Shown here piece by piece: positions 19,507 to 30,844 of a stretch of 64,000 nt of DNA; the stretch's first letter is position 1; each line of letters starts with the position of its first letter. Both the position numbers and the translations under genes were made by a program. This stretch comes from Pectobacterium polaris (GTDB lineage: Bacteria; Pseudomonadota; Gammaproteobacteria; Enterobacterales; Enterobacteriaceae): assembly GCF_002307355.1 (NCBI RefSeq), contig NZ_CP017481.1, positions 4,340,001 to 4,404,000 of the forward strand, written 5' to 3'. The notes under the pieces are model-generated. The model did not search any database and was not told where the DNA came from. It was given only the letters and a program-made list of their open reading frames with translations.

Positions 19507-20286
19507 TTAACGAACGGAATGTGCTCGCACCTGCCCGCTTAGCCCGCTGAGCTGTTTCAACTCGCCCAGTGAAGACTCTAGCTTCTGCTTCGATGCATCC
19601 GGCCCCACGTAAATACGGGTGATCTCGCCTGAAACCGGCGTTGATGGCACGGTATACGCGCGGTAGCCAGAGAGACGAAGCTTAGCGACAATTTCGTTCA
19701 CCTTATCGGCGTTTTTCAGCGCACCAAGCTGCACAATATAGGCCTGCCCGACAGGCGCTTGCGGCGTCGGCTGTGTTTCAGGCTTCACTTCCGGCTTGGG
19801 TTCCGGTTTAGGCTCTGGCTTCGGTTTCACTTCTGGCTTCACCTCAGGCTTTGGCTGAGGCTTCGGTGTTACCGGCACTGGCGTCTGAACCGGCGGACGT
19901 TCAACCACCACTGGCGGTGCCGTCATGGCTGGCGTATTCGTGCCAGAATGGGACGATGGCGGCGTCTGCGTCGTGGTTTCAGATCCTGTCGTTGTAGATG
20001 ATGCAGACGATCTCGCTTCAGCGGCTTCGGCTTCCGCACTGTTTTGCATCGCCGCTTCCGCCCCTTCCGGCGGTTGACTCGGCAGCGACGGGTTCAGCGC
20101 AGGCAGCGCTTCCATCTCATTGCTGTCACCCGGTTTAGGGATCAGCGGAATCGATGCAAACTCGTCTTCGTAGTGCTTTTTCTTGCCGTCCAGCAGGCCG
20201 GGTAAGACGATCACGCCCAGCGCGACCAGAATAACCGTACCGACCAGTCGATTCTGAAATTTACTCGCCATTCGCCTTCTCCTCAT
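19507..20286 (-). CDS. dedD: Cell division protein DedD (SPOR domain)
   Basis: 259 codons. One N-terminal membrane segment (VGTVILVALGVIVLPGLL), a long Pro/Lys/Glu-rich periplasmic linker with repeated KPEVKPE and KPEPKPE units around residues 145-175, and a C-terminal SPOR domain (AYIVQLGALKNADKVNEIV) binding denuded septal peptidoglycan. About 40 residues longer than E. coli DedD, mostly in the linker. Overlaps the end of folC by 26 bases if the first Met is used; the MASKFQNRL start (20271) would shorten this. Confidence 0.93.
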   Translation of the reverse strand: MRRRRMASKFQNRLVGTVILVALGVIVLPGLLDGKKKHYEDEFASIPLIPKPGDSNEMEALPALNPSLPSQPPEGAEAAMQNSAEAEAAEARSSASSTTTGSETTTQTPPSSHSGTNTPAMTAPPVVVERPPVQTPVPVTPKPQPKPEVKPEVKPKPEPKPEPKPEVKPETQPTPQAPVGQAYIVQLGALKNADKVNEIVAKLRLSGYRAYTVPSTPVSGEITRIYVGPDASKQKLESSLGELKQLSGLSGQVRAHSVR

Positions 20287-21529
20287 CCAGCGCTTCCATC
20301 ACATGCGCTACCGTATGAAAAGATCCACACACAATGACGATATCCTGCTCCGTCGCCTCGGACATTGCTTGCTGCCAAGCGGCAACGACATTGGAGAACG
20401 ATTGGCTGCGCGTCAGGTGCTCGGCAATCTGCTGCGCCGTGGCACCACGCGGCCCTTCCAGCGGTGCGCAATACCACTCATCCACTGACGGCGTTAAGTG
20501 GGCCAACGTACCGGCGATGTCTTTATCCGACAGCATGCCGACGACAGCTCGCACTTTTCCAGTTTTCGGCAGCGCGGCCAAACGGTTTGCCAGATACGCC
20601 GCCGCATGAGGGTTGTGTGCAACATCAAGAATCAATCGCGGTGACGCCTGCACGGTCTGAAAACGACCGGGTAATGCGGCGTGCTGCAAGCCTTGTCGAA
20701 TCGCCTCTTCACTCACGTTGAGTGAAGAATAGTGCAATGCAGCCAGTGCCGTGGCGGCATTGGCTAATGGGACGTTGGGCAACGGCAGCCGTGACAACTC
20801 GCGCTGTTTATCCTGCCAGCTCCACGTCTCACGCTGAACGGAATATTCCCAGTCGCGACCACGACGGCGCAGCTGTGCACCTTTCTCTGCGGCAACATCG
20901 GCAATCGTGCCCGGCATATCCGGTTCACCAACGACGGCAGGTCTACCCTGTCGGAAGATCCCGGCTTTCTCGCGGCCAATGCTTTCCCGATCGTTACCTA
21001 GCCAGTCGGTATGGTCGATAGCAATACTGGTTACCACGGATACATCCGCATCCACAATATTGGTGGCATCCAGACGCCCGCCTAGCCCCACTTCCAGAAT
21101 GACGACATCCAGATTCGCCTGCTTGAAGAGTTGCAGTGCCGACAGCGTACCGAATTCAAAATAGGTGAGCGATACCGCCCCTCTCCCTGCTTCGATATCC
21201 GCAAACGCCTGCGTATGCTGTGCTTCAGGCAATTCTTTGCCCTGGATACGCACTCGCTCGGTATAGCGAACAAGATGGGGAGAACTGTACACGCCTACCC
21301 GTAGCCCGGCGGCTAACAGAATGGATTCCAGCGTACAGCAGGTCGTTCCTTTGCCGTTTGTCCCCGCGACAGTGAAAATCGTGGCGGCAGGCTGGAGCAG
21401 TTGGAGATGTTCAGCAACCTGCTTAACGCGCTCCAGGCCTAGATCAATGGCCTGAGCGTGCAGGTGCTCAAGATAATGAAGCCACGTGACCAAAGGTGAC
21501 GTGGCTTGAGGTATTTGAAGAGTATCCAT
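20261..21529 (-). CDS. folC: Dihydrofolate synthase / folylpolyglutamate synthase
   Basis: 422 codons, matching E. coli FolC. Adds glutamate to dihydropteroate and extends polyglutamate tails on folates. Mur-ligase fold with P-loop VAGTNGKGTT at residues 54-63, FEFGTLSA, and the C-terminal Mur domain LDVAHNPHAA. Between accD and dedD, transcribed with them. Confidence 0.96.
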   Translation of the reverse strand: MDTLQIPQATSPLVTWLHYLEHLHAQAIDLGLERVKQVAEHLQLLQPAATIFTVAGTNGKGTTCCTLESILLAAGLRVGVYSSPHLVRYTERVRIQGKELPEAQHTQAFADIEAGRGAVSLTYFEFGTLSALQLFKQANLDVVILEVGLGGRLDATNIVDADVSVVTSIAIDHTDWLGNDRESIGREKAGIFRQGRPAVVGEPDMPGTIADVAAEKGAQLRRRGRDWEYSVQRETWSWQDKQRELSRLPLPNVPLANAATALAALHYSSLNVSEEAIRQGLQHAALPGRFQTVQASPRLILDVAHNPHAAAYLANRLAALPKTGKVRAVVGMLSDKDIAGTLAHLTPSVDEWYCAPLEGPRGATAQQIAEHLTRSQSFSNVVAAWQQAMSEATEQDIVIVCGSFHTVAHVMEALDEEKANGE

Positions 21530-21631
21530 GAGTCCCGTTCACTAGCTTACGGTTCATTGCGGGCAGAGCGTGCATGCTACTCGGTCGAGAACGACGTGGT
21601 CGAGCACCACACGTCCTGCCCATCATGTCAA

Positions 21632-22549
21632 TTATGCGTCATCCTGTGATGATTCAGACGGCGCATCGCTGCGGATTTCCACATCATCGTTGCCCGGTTC
21701 TGGATGGTTCGTCAGTTTGGCAAGAATCGTGGCCAGCTTGTAGCGCATTTCCGGACGACGAACGATCATATCGATCGCCCCTTTCTCAATCAGGAATTCG
21801 CTGCGCTGGAAGCCCGGCGGCAGTTTTTCACGCACGGTTTGTTCGATAACGCGTGGACCAGCAAAACCGATCAGCGCTTTCGGCTCGGCAATATTCAGGT
21901 CACCCAGCATCGCCAGACTTGCGGAAACACCACCCATGGTTGGGTCAGTCAGCACAGAAATGTAAGGCAAGCCGCGATCGCGCATTTTTGCCAATGCTGC
22001 ACTAGTTTTCGCCATTTGCATCAGCGACATCAGCGCTTCCTGCATACGCGCACCGCCACTGGCGGAGAAGCACACCAGCGGACAACCGTCTTCCAACGAC
22101 TGCTCAACGGCACGCACAAAGCGCGCACCCACAACAGACGCCATTGAACCGCCCATGAAAGAGAACTCAAATGACGCGACGACAATCGGCATGCCGTATA
22201 GCGTGCCTTTCATCACAACCAGCGCATCTTTCTCATCGGACTGTTTCTGTGCAGAAACCAGACGATCTTTATATTTTTTGGAATCCCGGAATTTCAGGAC
22301 ATCCTTCGGCTCCAGTTCGCTTCCCAGTTCGACAGTGTTTTCTTTATCCAGAAAAGCCTGTAGACGGGCACGCGCGGAAAGGCGCATATGGTGATCGCAC
22401 TTCGGGCAGACACCCAGATTGCGCTCCAACTCGGCACGATAAAGAACCTGGCCGCAGCTATCACATTTTGTCCAGACCCCTTCAGGGATGTTCGCTTTAC
22501 GGGTCGGTGTGATATTGCTTTTGTTAAGAATTCGTTCAATCCAGCTCAT
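21632..22549 (-). CDS. accD: Acetyl-CoA carboxylase carboxyltransferase, beta subunit
   Basis: 305 codons. Zinc ribbon C29-x2-C32 and C48-x2-C51 at the N-terminus, then the crotonase-like carboxyltransferase domain ([43 protein letters not shown]). Partners AccA to transfer carboxylate from biotin to acetyl-CoA, starting fatty acid synthesis. The acidic C-terminal tail is variable in the family. Confidence 0.97.
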   Translation of the reverse strand: MSWIERILNKSNITPTRKANIPEGVWTKCDSCGQVLYRAELERNLGVCPKCDHHMRLSARARLQAFLDKENTVELGSELEPKDVLKFRDSKKYKDRLVSAQKQSDEKDALVVMKGTLYGMPIVVASFEFSFMGGSMASVVGARFVRAVEQSLEDGCPLVCFSASGGARMQEALMSLMQMAKTSAALAKMRDRGLPYISVLTDPTMGGVSASLAMLGDLNIAEPKALIGFAGPRVIEQTVREKLPPGFQRSEFLIEKGAIDMIVRRPEMRYKLATILAKLTNHPEPGNDDVEIRSDAPSESSQDDA

Positions 22550-22773
22550 TGATAACCTTTCTGCTTGAACCTGGCAAATGCCAGTCCGCTGTTCATGTTA
22601 TTCCCTGACAACATTGCCAATGAAAAAATGCCTGAGACGCACGACAATCGCGGTACAAAGGCATCGGCACCAAGGATGTTCCCAAGAACAGACCATAAAT
22701 GCTGCCCATTAAACCATAACGTTCCGGTACTGTGGATAAAAAACTGGTCAAACCGGATGTTAAAATACTTCAC

Positions 22774-23436
<663 letters not shown>

Positions 23437-23637
23437 CACAACTTCTTCTCCCAAAGTCTCTATCGAACGCACGCGGTCGATATACGCAAGGCAGCCGCAC
23501 TCTCCGTGTTGCCTTGCGTATAGCACGCTGAATAGCCTCGTCCTTAATACGCATCGCACCCTACCTTTGGCCTACGGCCATCTGGCAGCGTGCAACAGGT
23601 AAAAAACGCACTCGTTACAACAAAAAACGTCAATCCG

Positions 23638-24480
23638 CTAAAAAGAGCGGCCCCATCGTAGGCCGCGGCAAAGCAAAACGCGCGGATAATCTACCGCCAC
23701 CAAATACAGCCCTTCGGCTCTGGCCGTTGCGCCAGCCAGCGTACGATCTTTGGCCGCCAGCAGCTCGGCAATCCACGACTCTGGGCGATTGCCACAGCCG
23801 ACATCCATCAGGCTACCAACGATATTACGCACCATATGATGAACGAACGCATTGGCCTTAATATCTACCACGATATAGTCACCGTGACGTGTAACCTTTA
23901 AATGATTTACATAGCGCCATGGCGTGCGTGACTGGCACTGCACTGCACGAAAAGAGGTGAAATCATTCTCCCCCAACAGGCATTGCCCGGCTCGCTCCAT
24001 GCGTTCTACGTCTAACGGGTGATAAAAGTGCGTCATGCCGCGCGAAAGCACCGCAGGACGATAGCGGTGATTGTAGATGACATAGCGGTAGCGACGTGCC
24101 GTGGCGCTGAAGCGCGCATGGAAATCCTCATCTACCGTTTTCACCCAGCGCACCGCGATATCCGGCGGTAAATTTGCATTCACGCCCATCGTCCAGGCAG
24201 CATCTTTTCGGATCGCGTGCGTGGTGAAATGCACCACCTGCCCGGTGCCGTGAACGCCAGCATCGGTTCGCCCGGCGCAAAACACCTCTATCGGTTCATC
24301 CGCGACTTTGCTCAGCGCCTTTTCAAGACAGGCCTGCACGCTAGCGACATCAATCTGACGCTGCCAGCCATAATAGAGGCTGCCGTCGTACTCAATGCCT
24401 AGCGCGATTTTCAGCGGGGCGCGTTCGTTTTCCGCAGCGGCATCGGCCTGAGTAGCCTCTGCCTGAGTGGTTTCCGACAT
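23638..24480 (-). CDS. truA: tRNA pseudouridine synthase A
   Basis: 280 codons from the ATG at 24480. Makes pseudouridine 38-40 in the tRNA anticodon stem. Catalytic Asp in [16 protein letters not shown]; further motifs [15 protein letters not shown] and [12 protein letters not shown]. The ATG shares one base with the usg stop (TAATG), so translation is coupled. About 10 residues longer at the N-terminus than E. coli, with an Ala/Glu-rich extension. Confidence 0.96.
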   Translation of the reverse strand: MSETTQAEATQADAAAENERAPLKIALGIEYDGSLYYGWQRQIDVASVQACLEKALSKVADEPIEVFCAGRTDAGVHGTGQVVHFTTHAIRKDAAWTMGVNANLPPDIAVRWVKTVDEDFHARFSATARRYRYVIYNHRYRPAVLSRGMTHFYHPLDVERMERAGQCLLGENDFTSFRAVQCQSRTPWRYVNHLKVTRHGDYIVVDIKANAFVHHMVRNIVGSLMDVGCGNRPESWIAELLAAKDRTLAGATARAEGLYLVAVDYPRVLLCRGLRWGRSF

Positions 24481-25490
24481 TACCCGAGATACTCCTGCAC
24501 CAGGCATTCTGCCGTTTCCACCGCCATCAACGCGCCGCCAAAACGAGCGTTATCGGCGACCGACCAGAATTGCAGTAGCTCAGGAATACCGTAATCATTA
24601 CGCAGACAGCCGACGCTCAGGTGCCCGTTACCGGACGCATCGCCAACCTGCGTCGGGTAATCCTGCTCGTCGCTTACCTCAATATTCCCAGCATTGAGCA
24701 GTTCATCGCGCGCTTCTTCCGCAGACAGCGGACGCAGTGATTCAAGATGAACAACCTGCGCGTGACCATAGAACACAGGAGACTGAATGCAGGTCACTGA
24801 AATCGGTAATCCGTCATCCTGCAAGACTTTACGCACCTGATCGACCAGCGCGCGTTCTTCGCGCACGCTGCCCGCATCATCGGGCAGTAAAGGCAACAGG
24901 TTGAATGCCAGCTGTTTCGGGAAAAGCCCGGCCTCAGGCGGAACACCATTCAGCAGACGCGCACTTTGCCCGGCCAGATCGTCTATCGCCGCTTTACCGA
25001 GTGCGGAAACGGACAGCATATTGACGACATGCAGGCGTGAGAGCCCAGCCGCATCGGTCAACGGCTTAATCGCCGTCAGCAGTTGGCTGGTCAGGCTGTC
25101 AGCCACCGCGACAATATTGCGGTTACGATAATCTGCCAGCGTATGCGTATTCACGCCAGGCACCACCAGCGGGACATCCGGCTCCAGCGCAAACAGACCG
25201 CTGCTGTCGATAACCAGACAGCCCGCGTCCCCCGCGTCTTCCGCATAGCGGGCGCTGACGTCCTGACCAGCAACAAAAAACGCCAGCTGCGCCTGTGACC
25301 AGTCAAAATCAGCCACATCGGTGACCAGGCAGGATTTGCCGTTAAAACGTATGGTTTCACCCGCGCTACGTTCACTGGCCAGCGGATACAGTTCACCCAC
25401 CGGGAATTCGCGTTCCTGCAATAATTCCAGTAACGCCGTGCCTACTGCGCCCGTTGCGCCCAGCAGAGCAATATTCCAGCCGTCAGACAT
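24480..25490 (-). CDS. usg: Aspartate-semialdehyde dehydrogenase-like protein
   Basis: 336 codons, matching E. coli Usg. N-terminal Rossmann motif [16 protein letters not shown]. The position of the catalytic Cys of true ASA dehydrogenases reads SLTSQLL, without cysteine, so enzyme activity is doubtful, as in E. coli Usg. GGAGAG precedes ATG 25490. Co-transcribed with truA. Confidence 0.93.
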   Translation of the reverse strand: MSDGWNIALLGATGAVGTALLELLQEREFPVGELYPLASERSAGETIRFNGKSCLVTDVADFDWSQAQLAFFVAGQDVSARYAEDAGDAGCLVIDSSGLFALEPDVPLVVPGVNTHTLADYRNRNIVAVADSLTSQLLTAIKPLTDAAGLSRLHVVNMLSVSALGKAAIDDLAGQSARLLNGVPPEAGLFPKQLAFNLLPLLPDDAGSVREERALVDQVRKVLQDDGLPISVTCIQSPVFYGHAQVVHLESLRPLSAEEARDELLNAGNIEVSDEQDYPTQVGDASGNGHLSVGCLRNDYGIPELLQFWSVADNARFGGALMAVETAECLVQEYLG

Positions 25491-25534
25491 TTGGTTCTCT
25501 CCCAAATTTTGAATGAAACACAAATCATGAATGG

Positions 25535-25568
25535 AACTGACAGACGATAGCGACACCGTCTGTCAGTT
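25535..25568 (-). terminator. Hairpin between pdxB and usg
   Basis: 12-bp perfect stem AACTGACAGACG/CGTCTGTCAGTT with a 10-nt loop. No clear T run on the minus strand, so it may be an attenuating or stabilising hairpin rather than a full terminator. Confidence 0.55.
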
Positions 25569-25651
25569 CATGAATAAATAACTGTCTATTAATGAATAAA
25601 TAGTATGCTTATGCGACGCATCCGCCAGCGGAGAACCTCAGCGGTGCTCCG

Positions 25652-26788
25652 TTAACGTGCATCCCGCACTGACGCCGTGAACCCCAGCGCGTTCAGGCAA
25701 TCTGCGCTATCAGCATCAGCGCAGATAACATGGAGTGACGACCATTCGCGTCGTTCCTGATAATGTTTGCGCAGGCGATCGAACTCGCCTTCCTGATGCG
25801 CAACGTGGCGCAACAACGCATCGTCCCGGCGCACATCATACACCAGATGCACCAGACGTTTTAGCAGCGCCTCATCCAGCGGCGCAGTCAATGTCACTTC
25901 GGCATACTCTGGTGCAGGCAAAAGCGACGAAAGTGCGACCTGCTGCGGGGTTCCGATAAACTCGCTCCACGCCTCAAACACCTGCGTGGTGCCGCGCGCT
26001 TTCCCTTCCAGCGTATAGCCAGCGATATGCGCCGTGCCGATGTCTACCCGCGCCAGCAGATCGGTCGATAACGCGGGTTCTGGCTCCCATACGTCAAGAA
26101 TGACGCTGAGTTTTTTACCTTGTTGCAGCGCCTCAAGCAGTGCAGCATTGTCCACCACCGGGCCACGACAGGCGTTAATCAGAATACGTCCGTCCGCAAA
26201 CGCGTTCAGTACGGCGGCATCAACCAGATGGTGAGTACGGTACGGTCCATCAAGATACAGCGGCGTATGCAGCGTTAGAATGTCGGCATCACGCACCAGC
26301 GTGTCGAGCGGCAGGAAATCCCCCGCCTCACCGCGATCGGCACGCGGCGGATCGCACAGCAGCGTGTTAACGCCCCAGGCTTTCAGACGCGCATCCAGAC
26401 GTCTGCCAACGTTGCCCACGCCGACAATCCCTACGGTTTTATCACGCAGTTGGAAACCATCACGCTCGGCCAGCATCAGCAAAGAAGAAAATACGTATTC
26501 CACTACCGCGATGGCATTGCAGCCTGGGGCAGCAGAAAACGCGATCCCGTTGGCGTTAAGCCAGGTGTCATCAACATGGTCGGTGCCTGCTGTCGCGCTG
26601 CCGACAAATTTTACCGCCGAACCAGCCACTAAATCCGCGTTCACCTTCGTGACCGAGCGCACCATCAACGCATCCGCGTCCGCCAGCAGATCGCGCGGCA
26701 AAGGACGTCCCGGTACGGCCTGCACTTCCCCCAGACGGCTAAATAGCTCGCGGGCATACGGCATATTCTCATCAACCAGAATCTTCAT
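25652..26788 (-). CDS. pdxB: Erythronate-4-phosphate dehydrogenase
   Basis: 378 codons from ATG 26788 ([12 protein letters not shown]), the exact E. coli length. Oxidises 4-phosphoerythronate in the DXP-independent pyridoxal phosphate pathway. D-isomer 2-hydroxyacid dehydrogenase fold: [13 protein letters not shown] nucleotide-binding motif, the [17 protein letters not shown] segment, and catalytic His in [17 protein letters not shown]. The frame runs open for another 115 codons upstream, which is taken as chance. Confidence 0.96.
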   Translation of the reverse strand: MKILVDENMPYARELFSRLGEVQAVPGRPLPRDLLADADALMVRSVTKVNADLVAGSAVKFVGSATAGTDHVDDTWLNANGIAFSAAPGCNAIAVVEYVFSSLLMLAERDGFQLRDKTVGIVGVGNVGRRLDARLKAWGVNTLLCDPPRADRGEAGDFLPLDTLVRDADILTLHTPLYLDGPYRTHHLVDAAVLNAFADGRILINACRGPVVDNAALLEALQQGKKLSVILDVWEPEPALSTDLLARVDIGTAHIAGYTLEGKARGTTQVFEAWSEFIGTPQQVALSSLLPAPEYAEVTLTAPLDEALLKRLVHLVYDVRRDDALLRHVAHQEGEFDRLRKHYQERREWSSLHVICADADSADCLNALGFTASVRDAR

Positions 26789-27056
26789 TGTCTTCTCCGA
26801 CATCGGTAGCCAGCCAAAAAAAGCGGGGAGATATTTTGCCACCGAATGGGGCAGAAACCCAAGGCAATTACGACGCGATATCTTTCCGTTATCGGTTCGC
26901 ACCCATGAGGATCTGACAAGATGGTTGCTATAGAAAGCCGACGCCATACAAGGTTGATAGTCGTCACATGGCTCTGTTATGTTGTTTGCCATTGCCGCAC
27001 TTGCCCCATTTTTATCGACCAGACAGGCAATTGGTGCGTTTTTCGTCTGGTCTGTT

Positions 27057-27962
27057 ATGAGAAACCCAACGTTGAACGCCCTCTTTCCTACCATTGCCGT
27101 CCTGATCTGGTCAGTTAACGTCATCGTCAACAAGCTCTCTGCAAGCGTTATTGACCCAGCCGCTATCTCGTTTTATCGCTGGCTGCTGGCGTTCCTCGTC
27201 ATGACGCCGTTCATGCTGCCAACCCTTCGTCAGCACGCGGCGACCATTCGTCAACACGCCTGGAAACTGCTGGTGTTGGGTCTGCTTGGTATGGTGTTGT
27301 ACCAAAGTCTGGCCTATTACGCGGCGCACTCGATCAGCGCCGTGATGATGGGGATCATGGGGTCACTCGTGCCGCTACTCACCGTCCTGCTCAGCATTCC
27401 GCTGCTGCGCCTGGCTCCCACGCTGGGCGTGCTGCTCGGTAGCCTGCTGTCGCTGGTCGGGATTGTCTGGCTGATCGGTGAGGGACATCCCGAACAAATT
27501 CTGGCGCAGGGCATCGGCCCCGGTGAACTCATGATGTTTTGTGCGTCGTTGTCCTATGCACTCTATGGCGTGCTGACCAAACGCTGGAGCATCCCGTTGC
27601 CCAACTGGGTGTCGCTCTATGTGCAAATTGCCTTTGGCGTAGTCGTGCTGATTCCGAATTTCCTGCTGACGGACAATGTGCAGCTCAATGCTGAAAATCT
27701 GCCGCTGGTGATTTTCGCTGGCATCATGGCCTCAATCCTTGCGCCTTTTCTGTGGATTCAGGGGGTTATGCGCCTCGGAGCCAGCAAAGCTTCCATCTTT
27801 ATGAATCTGACGCCGATCTTTACGGCGATGATCGCAATTGGCTTTTTGCACGAGCCTTTGCATCATTATCATCTGGTTGGCGGTGGCATCACGCTACTCG
27901 GCGTGATCCTCGCCCAGCGTTTGCGCATCCCGCTAGCGCGTAGCTCATCAGCCCCCCCATGA
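27057..27962 (+). CDS. DMT (EamA) family exporter
   Basis: 301 codons, ten hydrophobic segments and two EamA repeats ([17 protein letters not shown]...; later [20 protein letters not shown]). Drug/metabolite superfamily inner-membrane exporter; substrate not predictable. The ATG at 27057 is chosen because the first membrane helix starts right after it, although no strong ribosome site is visible; upstream in-frame starts at 26979 are possible. Divergent from pdxB. E. coli has no such gene here. Confidence 0.8.
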   Translation: MRNPTLNALFPTIAVLIWSVNVIVNKLSASVIDPAAISFYRWLLAFLVMTPFMLPTLRQHAATIRQHAWKLLVLGLLGMVLYQSLAYYAAHSISAVMMGIMGSLVPLLTVLLSIPLLRLAPTLGVLLGSLLSLVGIVWLIGEGHPEQILAQGIGPGELMMFCASLSYALYGVLTKRWSIPLPNWVSLYVQIAFGVVVLIPNFLLTDNVQLNAENLPLVIFAGIMASILAPFLWIQGVMRLGASKASIFMNLTPIFTAMIAIGFLHEPLHHYHLVGGGITLLGVILAQRLRIPLARSSSAPP

Positions 27963-28055
27963 GATTAGTGCCGTTTTAGGCGACGTCTGACTATCGGCCG
28001 TCACGGGAGATTGCTATGATTCAACTCAATCATGACGGCAGTGAGGATAACCGAT

Positions 28056-29312
28056 ATGCAACCTGTAAGTGGCCCAGGTGCCCCGCTGCCCGGCGAACGC
28101 TCGGTTACGCCAACCACCACATCGTCAACCTCTACTTCATCCGCTAACGTCGCAGGTTCCTCCAACGGCGATCGCCCGCTGACGCTGGCGCAGCGTACGA
28201 CGTTAGAAAATCTGGTGCTTAGAGTTGCCGCACTGACAACGTCAAAGGCAGCGGAGGTCTGGACAACGGTAAAACAGGGATTAGGGCTGGCAGAAAATAA
28301 TGAACTGCTGTCCCGCCATTACCAGCCTGCCGAGCAGATACTTCAGACGCGTTTAACGCAGGCACAAGATAGCGGTGGACGTCAGCAGTTGCTTCAGCGT
28401 CTGACGGATATGCTGTCTCAGGGAAATAATCGTCAGGCGGTCAGCAATTTCATCCAGCAACAGTTCGGTAGCACTACGCTAAGCGCGCTGAATAAAACGC
28501 AGCTACAGCAGGTTGTTACGCTGCTGCAAAACGGGCAAATCCCGCAATCAACGGCATCAGCCACAGCATCGCAAACCACTCAGGCCGCCAACTCGCCCGA
28601 TCGTCCGCTCTCTCCTGCGGAACAACGCGGCTTGAATCAGTTAGTCACCCGCTTAGCGACCATGACCGGGGAACAGCCTGCAAGAGTGCTGAACAATCTG
28701 ATGATGATGCAGAATCTTAGCCCGGGTGACGCCATCCCGTTAAAACATCTGCCGCTGATCACGCAGTTCCTGCAAGCTCAAGTTGAGCTACAACAGACGC
28801 AGACGCTGTTGCGCGCCACCCCACCAGCGCAGCAGGGAACACCGACCCATGCAGGCGCGACAGGCGCTGCGCCAGAACCGCTGACAGCCAACACCACCAA
28901 TACGGCTAACGCGAATTCGTCATCCACAGCGAATCTATCATCACAGCCGCTATCGGCACAGAACACGCTGCTTTCCCCGAATCTCGCGCCGTTGCAGGCT
29001 CTGCTGCAACAGCCTATGACCGCACAGGAACAGCACTTATTGATGGATTACACGCAGAATCGCTTCAATATCGGATTGCAAACCCCGCTGACGCCGATGC
29101 AGGTTAGCGATCTGCTGACATTCCTGTTTACGCAGCGCATTCAGCGTTCACAGGAAACGGACTGGACCACGACTTCACAATTGCTGCATCCGCTGTTTAA
29201 CCCGCTGATTGCGTCATTGCCGCTCAGTTGGCAATCCCTGTTCCATAAGCCGATGTTTTTGGTGATTGTCAGCACCTGCGTGGCCGCATTTTTGCTCTGG
29301 GTATTGATCTAG
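28056..29312 (+). CDS. flk: Flagellar regulator Flk
   Basis: 418 codons from ATG 28056 (MQPVSGPG). Same layout and position as E. coli/Salmonella Flk: proline/Ser/Thr-rich N-terminus, soluble domain with PLTLAQRTTLENLV and QGNNRQAVSNFIQQQFG, and a single C-terminal membrane anchor (FLVIVSTCVAAFLLWVLI). In Salmonella Flk blocks premature flagellar secretion of FlgM. About 90 residues longer than E. coli, mainly in Thr/Ala/Gln-rich linkers. Predicts a flagellated host. Confidence 0.88.
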   Translation: MQPVSGPGAPLPGERSVTPTTTSSTSTSSANVAGSSNGDRPLTLAQRTTLENLVLRVAALTTSKAAEVWTTVKQGLGLAENNELLSRHYQPAEQILQTRLTQAQDSGGRQQLLQRLTDMLSQGNNRQAVSNFIQQQFGSTTLSALNKTQLQQVVTLLQNGQIPQSTASATASQTTQAANSPDRPLSPAEQRGLNQLVTRLATMTGEQPARVLNNLMMMQNLSPGDAIPLKHLPLITQFLQAQVELQQTQTLLRATPPAQQGTPTHAGATGAAPEPLTANTTNTANANSSSTANLSSQPLSAQNTLLSPNLAPLQALLQQPMTAQEQHLLMDYTQNRFNIGLQTPLTPMQVSDLLTFLFTQRIQRSQETDWTTTSQLLHPLFNPLIASLPLSWQSLFHKPMFLVIVSTCVAAFLLWVLI

Positions 29313-29370
29313 CGTCAATACCGCTCATGACTATCGCTGACTGACTATCATCAAACAAACCCGCGCCAAC

Positions 29371-29407
29371 AAAAAACCCCGCGGCTTGCGCCAGCGGGGT
29401 TTTCTTT
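29371..29407. terminator. Bidirectional terminator between flk and fabB
   Basis: 10-bp stem AAAACCCCGC/GCGGGGTTTT with A runs left and TTTTCTTT right; serves both converging genes. Confidence 0.9.
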
Positions 29408-29453
29408 ATTTCAATGAGAACGTTTCAATGAGAATGTTTGACTGATAAACCGA

Positions 29454-30671
29454 TTATTTATCGAGTTTTCTCATGACCAGCGTCGCATTCGTACCACCGA
29501 AACCGAAGCTGTTAGACATCACCGTAGTCAGTTTACGTTCCGTCGGTTCAGTCACGATGTTCAGGCCAGCAGCCTGCTCGTCCAGATTTTCCACGTTGAT
29601 ACTCGGTGCAACGAAACTGTGTTCCAGCATCAGCAGTGAGTAAATGGCTTCCTGAACGCCAGCCGCGCCCAGAGAGTGACCAGTCATCGCTTTGGTCGCA
29701 GAAATAGCTGGCGAGTTGTCGCCAAACACTTCACGAATCGCACCCAGTTCCTTCACATCGCCAACCGGCGTAGAAGTACCGTGAGAGTTCAGGTAATCGA
29801 TCGGCGTATCCACACCGTGCATCGCCATCTTCATACAGCGAACGGCACCTTCACCTGATGGGGCTACCATATCCGCGCCGTCAGACGTCGCGCCGTAGCC
29901 GACTACTTCCGCGTAGATGTGTGCGCCACGCGCCAGTGCGTGTTCCAGTTCTTCTACGACGACCATACCGCCACCGCCTGCAATGACGAAGCCATCACGG
30001 CCGGCGTCATAGGTACGGGACGCTTTTTCTGGCGTCTCATTGTATTTGGTCGACAGTGCGCCCATCGCATCAAATTCACAGGCCAGTTCCCAGCACAGCT
30101 CTTCCGCGCCGCCAGCGAACACGATGTCCTGTTTGCCCATCTGGATTTGCTCAACCGCGTTACCGATGCAGTGTGCAGAGGTCGCACAGGCAGAGCTGAT
30201 GGAGTAGTTCACGCCGTGAATTTTGAATGGCGTTGCCAGACACGCGGATACCGCAGAACCCATGGATTTGGTTACCACATAAGGGCCAACGGCTTTCAGA
30301 CCGCGCGGGCTACGCATCGCGTCAGCACCGAATACCTGATAGCGCGCAGAACCGCCGGAACCGGCAATCAGGCCAACGCGTGGGTTATTCTGATAAACCT
30401 CATCAGACAGCCCAGAATCTTGAATCGCCTGCTCCATGGATAAGTAGGCATAGATCGATGCATCACTCATAAAACGCACAATTTTGCGGTCGATGAGGCC
30501 AGTGGTGTCCAGTTTGACATTCCCCCAGACGTGACTACGCATGCCGGAATCTTTCAGCTCTTGAGAGAAAGTAATGCCCGAGCGGCCTTCTCGCAATGAT
30601 GCCAGAACTTCCTGCTGGTTATTACCGATGCTTGATACGATCCCTAGGCCAGTAATCACTGCACGTTTCAT
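29454..30671 (-). CDS. fabB: 3-oxoacyl-[ACP] synthase I
   Basis: 405 codons, matching FabB. Condensing enzyme needed for unsaturated fatty acid elongation. Active-site Cys162 in [11 protein letters not shown], His in [11 protein letters not shown] and [12 protein letters not shown], Lys in SATKAMTGH. Transcribed leftwards from a region carrying FabR and FadR sites. Confidence 0.98.
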   Translation of the reverse strand: MKRAVITGLGIVSSIGNNQQEVLASLREGRSGITFSQELKDSGMRSHVWGNVKLDTTGLIDRKIVRFMSDASIYAYLSMEQAIQDSGLSDEVYQNNPRVGLIAGSGGSARYQVFGADAMRSPRGLKAVGPYVVTKSMGSAVSACLATPFKIHGVNYSISSACATSAHCIGNAVEQIQMGKQDIVFAGGAEELCWELACEFDAMGALSTKYNETPEKASRTYDAGRDGFVIAGGGGMVVVEELEHALARGAHIYAEVVGYGATSDGADMVAPSGEGAVRCMKMAMHGVDTPIDYLNSHGTSTPVGDVKELGAIREVFGDNSPAISATKAMTGHSLGAAGVQEAIYSLLMLEHSFVAPSINVENLDEQAAGLNIVTEPTERKLTTVMSNSFGFGGTNATLVMRKLDK

Positions 30672-30721
30672 TTAATACCTCTTCTTCCACTTATAGAGTT
30701 TGGGATTTCGCTTCGCACTTT

Positions 30722-30739
30722 AGCGTACAGTTGTAAGCT
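30722..30739. promoter_or_regulatory. FabR operator of fabB
   Basis: Imperfect palindrome AGCGTACAGTTGTAAGCT at the position and form of the E. coli fabB FabR site (AGCGTACA...TGT-type). Confidence 0.7.
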
Positions 30740-30740
30740 G

Positions 30741-30757
30741 AACAAGTCCGATCAGCC
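30741..30757. promoter_or_regulatory. FadR site (activating) of fabB
   Basis: Minus strand GGCTGATCGGACTTGTT, essentially the FadR site known upstream of E. coli fabB, next to the FabR site. Predicts activation by FadR without acyl-CoA. Confidence 0.75.
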
Positions 30758-30844
30758 AAACTATCGCGAAATCATTGCTAAATTTGCGCCACAATATTCA
30801 GCCCGATAGAATCTCATCATCACTTGAATAATGAGCTTTTTGTC

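Noticed and set aside
19759..20001. Arg/Trp/Phe-rich plus-strand frame opposite dedD
   Set aside because: A by-product of the Pro/Lys/Glu repeat of DedD read on the other strand.
26789..27133. A 115-residue N-terminal extension of pdxB, open in frame
   Set aside because: The E. coli-length protein starts exactly at ATG 26788, and the extension has no family similarity and overlaps the divergent DMT gene.
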